Source: Brevundimonas sp. SL130 (GTDB taxonomy: Bacteria > Pseudomonadota > Alphaproteobacteria > Caulobacterales > Caulobacteraceae). Taken from it: a stretch of DNA of 64,000 nucleotides. The notes under the pieces are model-generated. The model was not told the DNA's origin. It was given only the letters and a program-made list of their open reading frames with translations, and did no database searches. The stretch covers positions 1,674,001-1,738,000 of the forward strand of contig NZ_CP113064.1 in the NCBI RefSeq assembly GCF_026625805.1, given 5' to 3'. A program made the position numbers and the translations under genes. The first letter of the stretch is position 1, and the number at the start of each line of letters is the position of its first letter. Shown piece after piece: positions 58,776-64,000 of this stretch.

Positions 58776-58889
58776 AAATCAACGTTACGCCATACACCTC
58801 CAGGGGAACCCCAAGCGGCGCCTGACGTTTTCCGGACTGGACGACGCGAGGCCCGCCGGGGCGCCGCAAGCGGGGACGGAACGGCTGAC

Positions 58890-61061
58890 ATGAATGCGCG
58901 CTTCGAGCCCGATACACGGGCGACCTCCGACGTGGCCCGTTTCAGGGAGATCCGGGCCGCCATGCCCGCCCTGGCCCAGGGCCTGTCGGCAGAGGATCTG
59001 TCGGCCCAGTCCATGCCGGATTGCAGTCCCGGCAAATGGCACCTGGCCCACACCAGCTGGTTCTTCGAGGCCCTGATCCTGGCGTCTGACCCGGACTACG
59101 CGCCGGTCGATCCGCGCTTCCAGCAGCTGTTCAACTCCTACTACGAGGCCCTGGGCGAGCGGGTGCCCCGCGCCCGGCGCGGCCTGATCACCCGGCCCTC
59201 GCTGGACGAGGTTCTGGCCTATCGCCGCGAGATCGATCGTCGCATGGCCGCCTGGCTGGCCTCGGGTCCGTCCAGCGGTCAGCAACTCTATCTGTTCGAA
59301 CTGGGTCTGCACCACGACCAGCAGCATCAGGAGCTGTTCCTGATGGACCTGCTGAACCTGATGGCCTGCTCGCCGCTGGACCCCGCCGCCTATGCGGTCG
59401 AGCCGCGACAGGCGCCGCGTGAGGCCCCGCGCGGCGGCGCCGTCGCCTTCGACGGCGGCCTGATCTCGATCGGTCATGACGGCGCCGGCTTCGCCTTCGA
59501 CAATGAGGGTCCGTCGCACCGGGTCTGGCTGGAGCCCTTCGCCCTGGCCGCCGACCTCGTCACCAACGGCGACTGGCTGGGCTTCATCGCCGACGGCGGC
59601 TACGCCCGGCCCGAGCTGTGGCTGTCCGACGGCTGGGCCACGGTCAAGGCCGAGGCCTGGACCGCGCCCCTCTATTGGCGCCGCGACGGCGACGACTGGA
59701 GCATCATGAGCCTGACGGGCCGCGCCCCGGTCGACCCGACCGCCCCCGTGCGCCACATCAGCGTCTATGAGGCCGACGCCTACGCCCGCTGGGCCGGCAA
59801 ACGCCTGCCGTCCGAGGCGGAATGGGAGCACGCCGCGACCACGGCCCCCGACGCCTTCTCCAACCTGTCGGGCGAGGTCTGGCAGTGGACGTCCAGCGCC
59901 TACGCCCCATACCCCGGCTTCCAGCCGACGCCCGGCACGGCGGCCGAGTACAATGGCAAGTTCATGGCCAATCAGATGGTCCTGCGCGGCGGCGCCTTCG
60001 CCACGCCCCCCGGCCACGCCCGCGTCACCTATCGCAACTTCTTCTACCCCCAACAGAGGTGGGCCTTCATGGGGCTGAGACTGGCCGAAGACGCCCCGCA
60101 CGAGCGCACCGCCTCGACCCAGGACGCCCACGAAGACGCCCAGACCGCCGCCTTCCGGCGCGACCTGGTCCAGGGCCTGTCGCGCGACCAAAAGGCCGTG
60201 CCGCCCAAATGGTTCTACGACGCCGAGGGCTCTCGCCTGTTCGAACAGATCACCGCCCTGCCGGAATATTATCCGACCCGGCAGGAGACGGCCCTGTTGC
60301 GCGACCGCGCCGCCGCCCTGACCGCCGACTTCGGCCCCGACGCCGTCCTGGTCGAGTTCGGATCGGGCGCCAGCGAGAAGACCCGTCTCCTGCTGGACGC
60401 CGCGCCCGACCTCGGCGCCTATGTGCCGCTGGACATCAGCGAGTCGGCCCTGCTGGACGCCGCGACCCGTATCCGCGCCGACTATCCCGGCCTGAGGGTC
60501 CAGCCGGTCCTGGGCGACTTCGAACATCTGTCGCCCCTGCCGGACGATTTGCCGCACGGCCGGCGCATCGGCTTCTTCCCCGGCTCGACCATCGGCAATC
60601 TGGAGCCGAACGAGGCGGTGCGGTTCCTCGCCTCGGCCCGGCGGATGCTGGGGGAGGGGGCTCTGTTCATCCTGGGCGTCGATCTGGTCAAGGATCCCGC
60701 GACCCTGGTCGCCGCCTATGACGACAGCCAGGGCGTCACCGCCGCCTTCAACCTGAACCTCCTGGCCCGCGCCAACGCCGAACTGGCCGCCGACTTCGAC
60801 CTCGACGCCTTCGCCCACCGCGCCGTCTGGAACCCGGATCAGTCGCGCATGGAGATGCACCTCCAGGCCGCGCGTCAAACCGCCGCGCATGTCGGTGAGG
60901 CCCGCTTCAACTTCATGGCCGGCGAGACGATCCACACCGAAAGCTCGCGCAAGTTCACGCGGGATTCGGTCGCCGCATTGGCCAAGGAGTCCGGCTGGTC
61001 CATGGCCGGTTTCGAGGTTTCGCCCGAACCCCGCGTGGCCCTGGCCCTGCTGCGGGGGTGA
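58890..61061 (+). CDS. EgtB-EgtD fusion: ergothioneine sulfoxide synthase plus histidine methyltransferase
   Basis: One continuous 723-residue frame. Residues about 1-403 are EgtB. The DinB-like domain has iron ligands in GKWHLAHTSWFFE and LGLHHDQQHQELFL (HxxxH). An FGE-sulfatase domain follows (GGLISIGHDGAGFAFDNEG; AGKRLPSEAEWEHAATTAPD; SGEVWQWTSSAYAPY; VLRGGAFATPPGHARVTYRN; RWAFMGLRLAED). Residues about 404-723 (320, a full EgtD) have KWFYDAEGSRLFEQITALPE, VEFGSGASEKTRLLLDA and FFPGSTIGNLEPNEA, the SAM-dependent histidine trimethylase. The protein would thus make hercynine and join it to a sulfur donor. egtA, egtC and egtE are not nearby. Confidence 0.93.
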   Translation: MNARFEPDTRATSDVARFREIRAAMPALAQGLSAEDLSAQSMPDCSPGKWHLAHTSWFFEALILASDPDYAPVDPRFQQLFNSYYEALGERVPRARRGLITRPSLDEVLAYRREIDRRMAAWLASGPSSGQQLYLFELGLHHDQQHQELFLMDLLNLMACSPLDPAAYAVEPRQAPREAPRGGAVAFDGGLISIGHDGAGFAFDNEGPSHRVWLEPFALAADLVTNGDWLGFIADGGYARPELWLSDGWATVKAEAWTAPLYWRRDGDDWSIMSLTGRAPVDPTAPVRHISVYEADAYARWAGKRLPSEAEWEHAATTAPDAFSNLSGEVWQWTSSAYAPYPGFQPTPGTAAEYNGKFMANQMVLRGGAFATPPGHARVTYRNFFYPQQRWAFMGLRLAEDAPHERTASTQDAHEDAQTAAFRRDLVQGLSRDQKAVPPKWFYDAEGSRLFEQITALPEYYPTRQETALLRDRAAALTADFGPDAVLVEFGSGASEKTRLLLDAAPDLGAYVPLDISESALLDAATRIRADYPGLRVQPVLGDFEHLSPLPDDLPHGRRIGFFPGSTIGNLEPNEAVRFLASARRMLGEGALFILGVDLVKDPATLVAAYDDSQGVTAAFNLNLLARANAELAADFDLDAFAHRAVWNPDQSRMEMHLQAARQTAAHVGEARFNFMAGETIHTESSRKFTRDSVAALAKESGWSMAGFEVSPEPRVALALLRG

Positions 61062-61095
61062 GGGGTCACTTCCCTTCTGTCTATACAACTAAGAT

Positions 61096-61200
61096 CGTCA
61101 TCCTCGGCCTTGTGCCGAGGATCCATAATCCCGGTGTCGGGCGTCGTGCCCCCTTGCAAGACCGAGCGTATGGATCCTCGGCACAAGGCCGAGGATGACG
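61096..61200. repeat. Dispersed palindromic repeat, copy 2
   Basis: 105 bases. Left arm CGTCATCCTCGGCCTTGTGC and right arm GCACAAGGCCGAGGATGACG are perfect inverse complements. Each arm also has its own small hairpin (CCTCGGC/GCCGAGG). The centre (ATAATCCCGGTGT...AAGACCGAGCGTAT) is, in reverse orientation, the same as that of copy 3. It lies after the EgtB-EgtD gene and probably also works as a terminator. Confidence 0.92.
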
Positions 61201-61284
61201 GGCTATGGGGTTGGAGTGTGCGGCAAACGAAAAAGGGCGGCGCATCATCGACGCGCCGCCCCGCAGACTTTCACTGAAACCGTA

Positions 61285-61506
61285 TCACTCGACGTCGTCC
61301 GAAGCCGCGTCCTTCTTTGGGCCGTGCGAGGCCTCGCCGCCCTTGCGTCCGGCCTGGGCCGCCAGGCTGCGGTCTTGGGAGAAGCTTCTCTTCTCGCTGG
61401 GGACGCTGGCGCCCCCCTTGCGCGCGATTTCGCGCTGACGTTCGGGATCCATCGAGGCGAAGCCTCGCTTGGAAACGCCGGAGGGTCGCGGGGTTTGGCC
61501 GTCCAT
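61285..61506 (-). CDS. KGG-motif stress-response protein (YciG-like)
   Basis: 73 residues, very basic and polar. Two KGG repeats (REIARKGGASVPSEK, Lys30-Gly32; AAQAGRKGGEASHG, Lys55-Gly57), the defining motif of the KGG stress family that includes E. coli YciG. Function in detail unknown; members are induced in stationary phase or desiccation. AAGGAACACCG precedes ATG 61506. An EcfG-like promoter (61547-61571) lies 40 bases upstream. Confidence 0.92.
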   Translation of the reverse strand: MDGQTPRPSGVSKRGFASMDPERQREIARKGGASVPSEKRSFSQDRSLAAQAGRKGGEASHGPKKDAASDDVE

Positions 61507-61546
61507 CGGTGTTCCTTTCAGTGCTGCCGTTGCGCTTGCCGAAATG

Positions 61547-61571
61547 AACCCAGTGATCCGGTGACGGTTCC
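61547..61571 (-). promoter_or_regulatory. EcfG-type (general stress sigma) promoter for the KGG gene
   Basis: On the minus strand GGAAC-N16-GGTT. The alphaproteobacterial EcfG consensus is GGAAC with CGTT 16-17 bases on. The -10 element ends 40 bases before the start codon. Confidence 0.7.
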
Positions 61572-61632
61572 GTGTGGAACCTCGTTTTGCTGTCTTCGCC
61601 CTGAACGTCTTTGTGGTTTGACTTCAAACGGC

Positions 61633-61797
61633 TCAATAGGGGCGGGAATCGCCTTCGCCGCCGCCGGGTTCCATCGGCGGCATTTCGTCCGGCGTGTCGG
61701 CCGGATCGATCTCGGGCTGGGGCTGGATCGCGGGCTGGGGCTCGGGCTGGATCTCGGGTTGCGGCGTGCCGGGGGGCGTGGGTTCGACATAGGTCAT
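61633..61797 (-). CDS. 54-residue proline-rich protein
   Basis: From ATG 61797 with GGAG seven bases upstream. The product is a Pro/Gln/Glu-rich repeat-like chain (TPQPEIQPEPQPAIQPQPEI), ending GGGEGDSRPY. PQPEI/PEPQP units recur about every six residues. No signal peptide or known domain, probably disordered. A TGAAC-N16-CGTT promoter 23 bases before the start, plus the KGG gene downstream, points to the general stress regulon. A longer frame from 61845 would swallow that promoter. Confidence 0.65.
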   Translation of the reverse strand: MTYVEPTPPGTPQPEIQPEPQPAIQPQPEIDPADTPDEMPPMEPGGGEGDSRPY

Positions 61798-61819
61798 GGT
61801 CGTTCTCCTGTGGCGGAAG

Positions 61820-61844
61820 AACGCGGCGCCGCCCGCAATGTTCA
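61820..61844 (-). promoter_or_regulatory. EcfG-like promoter for the proline-rich gene
   Basis: TGAAC-N16-CGTT on the minus strand, one base off GGAAC-N16-CGTT, 23 bases before the start codon. Confidence 0.6.
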
Positions 61845-61867
61845 CCGATCCTGCTTGAACAGATCAG

Positions 61868-61892
61868 GGAACTGGATCGGGGCGCGCCGGTT
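61868..61892 (+). promoter_or_regulatory. EcfG-type promoter for the 61919 gene
   Basis: GGAAC (61868-61872), 16 bases, GGTT (61889-61892); the same form as that of the KGG gene. It lies 26 bases before ATG 61919 and faces the opposite way to the previous one. Confidence 0.7.
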
Positions 61893-61918
61893 CAGTCTCC
61901 GAACCCCCGGAGATCATC

Positions 61919-62176
61919 ATGACCCAGACCCCCATCGCCCCGTCTTCGCCCGACGACATCGTGCTGGAAGACGCCATCCTGGCCGACGGCGAACGCCGCA
62001 GCTTTGAAGACACGACGTCCCTGCGTCAGGCCCTGCGCGACGACGCCGACCTGATTCGCAGCAAGGTGATCGGCCGGGTCGAGACGGCCCGCGACGGCAT
62101 CCGCGACGAACCGATGAGGACCACCCTCTACGCCCTGGGTCTCGGCGTCATCATCGGCATGCTGCTGCGTCGATAG
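61919..62176 (+). CDS. ElaB/DUF883-like membrane-anchored stress protein
   Basis: 85 residues. An acidic, helical N-terminal part (LRQALRDDADLIRSKVIGRVETARDGIRDEP in parts) ends in a hydrophobic C-terminal anchor with Gly spacing (TLYALGLGVIIGMLLRR). This is the layout of ElaB/YqjD-type proteins that attach to the inner membrane and, in E. coli, bind ribosomes in stationary phase. Family assignment rests on layout rather than exact motif. CCGGAG precedes the start and an EcfG-like promoter lies directly upstream. Confidence 0.72.
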   Translation: MTQTPIAPSSPDDIVLEDAILADGERRSFEDTTSLRQALRDDADLIRSKVIGRVETARDGIRDEPMRTTLYALGLGVIIGMLLRR

Positions 62177-62196
62177 ACACCTGGCCAACCAAACCT

Positions 62197-62301
62197 CGTC
62201 ATCCTAGGCCTTGTGCCTAGGATCCATACGCTCGGTCTTAGGGCGGGGCGCTGCTGCCAACACCGGGATTATGGATCCTAGGCACAAGGCCTAGGATGAC
62301 G
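62197..62301. repeat. Dispersed palindromic repeat, copy 3 (inverted relative to copy 2)
   Basis: 105 bases, the same length as copy 2. Arms CGTCATCCTAGGCCTTGTGC and GCACAAGGCCTAGGATGACG are perfect inverse complements. Compared with copy 2, C/G pairs have become A/T at matching places in all four half-stems, so both small hairpins and the long stem stay paired. The centre (ATACGCTCGGTCTTA...ACACCGGGATTAT) is the reverse orientation of copy 2. It separates two converging genes. Confidence 0.92.
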
Positions 62302-62315
62302 GACATTGGGGCGGT

Positions 62316-63017
62316 TCACGCCGGCCCCACCGGCTCCCGCTGGATCGGCGCCCTTTGCAGCGCCGCGTCCGACACGAACGGATTGGTCCGCCGCTCCTCG
62401 CCGAAGGTCGAGATCGGCCCGTGCCCCGGCACGAAGGTCACGTCGTCGCCCAGCGGCCACAGCTTTTCGACCACGGCGCGGATCAGGGCGGGCGGATCGC
62501 TCATCGGAAAATCGGTGCGGCCGACCGATCCCTTGAACAGCACGTCCCCGACCTGGGCGAATCGCGCCGCCCGATTGAAGAAGATCACATGGCCCGGCGT
62601 GTGACCGGGGCAGTGGCGCACCTCCCAGGTGGTCTCGCCCAGGCTGACCGTATCGCCGTCCTCCAGCCAGCGGTCGGGGGTGAAGGGCCGCGCGTCTGGC
62701 AGGCCGTACATTCGGCCGCTCTCGACGATCCGGTCGATCCAGAACTGATCGGCCTTCTGCGGCCCGGTGATCTGGACCCCGGTCTTCTCCTGCATCTCGG
62801 CCGCGCCGCCGGCGTGGTCCAGGTGGCCGTGGGTGATCCAGATCTGGTCCAGGGTCAGGCCGCGTCGGGCCACCTCGCCCAGAACCGCATCCACCGACCC
62901 GCCAGGATCAATCACGGCGGCCTTGTTCGTCGCAGTGCACCAGACGGTGGTGCAGTTCTGCTGAAGCGGGGTGACGGGCGTGACGAAGACGCCGATGGGG
63001 GAGGCGGGCTGGCTCAT
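62316..63017 (-). CDS. MBL-fold metallo-hydrolase (glyoxalase II-like)
   Basis: 233 residues. The two-metal motif ITHGHLDHAGG gives H63, H65, D67 and H68. Further ligands lie in HCPGHTPGHVIFF and VFVPGHGP-like DVTFVPGHGPIS, with the bridging Asp in AQVGDVLFKGSVGRTDF. GSVGRTDFPMSDP is common to small glyoxalase II-like hydrolases (YcbL type). It likely hydrolyses a thioester such as S-lactoylglutathione or a similar compound. Leftward, converging on the 61919 gene with copy 3 of the repeat between. Confidence 0.92.
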   Translation of the reverse strand: MSQPASPIGVFVTPVTPLQQNCTTVWCTATNKAAVIDPGGSVDAVLGEVARRGLTLDQIWITHGHLDHAGGAAEMQEKTGVQITGPQKADQFWIDRIVESGRMYGLPDARPFTPDRWLEDGDTVSLGETTWEVRHCPGHTPGHVIFFNRAARFAQVGDVLFKGSVGRTDFPMSDPPALIRAVVEKLWPLGDDVTFVPGHGPISTFGEERRTNPFVSDAALQRAPIQREPVGPA

Positions 63018-63073
63018 TCAGCTAACATAACCCCCGATGCGGCGCGAAACCACCGTCCGAGGCCACGCTCACG

Positions 63074-63102
63074 TTGACCTTTGGAGCCCTTCTCGACATA
63101 AG
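63074..63102 (+). promoter_or_regulatory. Candidate promoter of tig
   Basis: TTGACC (63074-63079) and CATAAG (63097-63102) with a 17-base spacer, 108 bases before the trigger factor start. The stretch 63018-63209 holds no other supported gene. Confidence 0.45.
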
Positions 63103-63209
63103 GGCGGGCTTCGAGGCGCCGCTCCTAACGGGGCGGCCTTCTTGCTTTATCCATTCCGCGCCGACCGTTTCGACGGTCCATGCGCCCCAGAGCGTCAGAA
63201 ATCCCGACC

Positions 63210-64000
63210 ATGCAAGTCGTCGAAAAGTCGAACGAAGGCCTCAGCCGCGTGTTCGCGGTCACCATTCCCGTCGCGGAGCTGAACCAGAAGCTCGAAGCCC
63301 GCGTCAAGGAAGTCGCCCCCCAGGTGAAGCTGAAGGGCTTCCGTCCTGGCAAGGTGCCGGTCGCCCACGTCAAGAAGACCTTCGGCCGCGAGTTCATGGG
63401 CGAGATCATCAACGCCGAACTGAACGAGACCAGCCAGAAGGCCCTCGACGAGGCCAAGATCCGTCCGGCCGCCCCGGCCGAGATGAAGCTGACCTCCGAC
63501 ATGGACAAGGTCATGGCCGGTCAGGAAGACCTGGCCTATGAAATGGCCCTGGAAATCATGCCGGACTTCACCCCGGTCGATCCCAAGACCCTGAAGCTGG
63601 ACCGCCCGACCTATGAAGCCTCGGACGCCGATCTGGACGAGGCTCTGACCGAGCTGGCCGGCCAGGCCAAGTCCTACGAGGACAAGAAGGGCAAGACCGT
63701 CAAGGCCGCCGAGGGCGACCAACTGACCATCGACTTCCTGGGCAAGCTGGACGGCGAACCCTTCGACGGCGGCGCCGCCGAGGACGCGGACCTGGTCATC
63801 GGCTCGGGCCGTTTCATCCCCGGCTTCGAAGAACAACTGACCGGCGCCAAGGTCGGTGAAGAGAAGACCATCGAGGTCACCTTCCCCGAGAACTACCAAG
63901 CCGCCCACCTGGCCGGCAAACTGGCCACCTTCGACGTCAAGGTGAAGGCCATCAAGGCCGAGGTCGAAGCCAAGGTGGACGACGAGTTCGCCAAGCGCAT
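63210..64000 (+). CDS. tig: Trigger factor, N-terminal part (3' end outside window)
   Basis: The 263 visible residues cover the ribosome-binding domain with the signature GFRPGKVP (43-50) and FGREFMGEIINAELNE. The peptidyl-prolyl isomerase domain follows (AAEGDQLTIDFLGKLDGEPF; LVIGSGRFIPGFEEQLTGAK), then the start of the C-terminal substrate arm (KAEVEAKVDDEFAKR). Trigger factor binds nascent chains at the ribosome exit. Its usual neighbours clpP/clpX would lie beyond the window. Start ATG 63210 with a weak ribosome site (AGCGTCAG). Confidence 0.97.
   Translation, partial: MQVVEKSNEGLSRVFAVTIPVAELNQKLEARVKEVAPQVKLKGFRPGKVPVAHVKKTFGREFMGEIINAELNETSQKALDEAKIRPAAPAEMKLTSDMDKVMAGQEDLAYEMALEIMPDFTPVDPKTLKLDRPTYEASDADLDEALTELAGQAKSYEDKKGKTVKAAEGDQLTIDFLGKLDGEPFDGGAAEDADLVIGSGRFIPGFEEQLTGAKVGEEKTIEVTFPENYQAAHLAGKLATFDVKVKAIKAEVEAKVDDEFAKR

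Overview
The window looks like a chromosomal segment of a high-GC alphaproteobacterium of the Caulobacteraceae, most likely Brevundimonas or a close relative. This is inferred from the dense GC-rich coding, several TonB-dependent receptors including Caulobacter-type long ones, Tat-exported periplasmic enzymes, EcfG-like stress promoters and a GspC-to-GspM operon of alphaproteobacterial style. No ribosomal RNA, integrase, transposase or CRISPR array was seen, so the exact taxon is not proved.

Layout. 1-795 is the 3' end of a TonB-dependent receptor with its terminator. 989-11150 is one tightly overlapping type II secretion operon (gspC, D, E, F, G, H, I, J, K, L, M); gspN and the prepilin peptidase gspO are absent. 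11155-44370 is a very large pectin (rhamnogalacturonan) utilisation region. Its left arm runs leftward: kduI, kduD, kdgK, a rhamnogalacturonan acetylesterase, rhaM, a GH35 beta-galactosidase, an esterase, a TonB receptor and a Tat-type oxidoreductase/lactonase pair. Its centre runs rightward: a GH105 unsaturated uronyl hydrolase, a GPH-type sugar symporter, a large TonB receptor and a PL26-like exo-rhamnogalacturonan lyase. Next comes a divergent L-rhamnose catabolic block: amidohydrolase lactonase, SDR, FAH-family hydrolase and rhmD leftward; iclR, L-rhamnose dehydrogenase and lldD rightward. A leftward trio (PL11 lyase, DUF6250-like lipoprotein, SGNH esterase) closes the region.

How the genes fit together. 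The lyases and esterases cut and deacetylate rhamnogalacturonan-I, and TonB receptors and the GPH symporter import the oligosaccharides. GH105 releases the unsaturated uronate, which KduI, KduD and KdgK take to KDPG. L-rhamnose is handled by RhaM, RhaDH, a lactonase, RhmD, an SDR and an FAH hydrolase, giving pyruvate plus L-lactate; LldD then oxidises the L-lactate. An alpha-L-rhamnosidase and the KDPG aldolase are not in the window.

44551-48834 is an iron-uptake-like set (siderophore receptor, PepSY membrane protein, small membrane protein). 49122-49197 is tRNA-Lys(CUU). 49354-54891 holds an amino acid permease, an Hpt protein, an orphan antitoxin, chorismate mutase, ferredoxin-NADP reductase and an S9 peptidase. 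54998-56479 is a small accessory patch with a higBA toxin-antitoxin pair, a broken gene and an unknown gene. 56596-64000 holds a SemiSWEET, an SCP2 protein, an acyl-CoA dehydrogenase, a fused EgtB-EgtD ergothioneine enzyme, three small stress genes each with an EcfG-like promoter, an MBL-fold hydrolase and the 5' part of tig. Three copies of a dispersed palindromic repeat family lie at 22615, 61096 and 62197.
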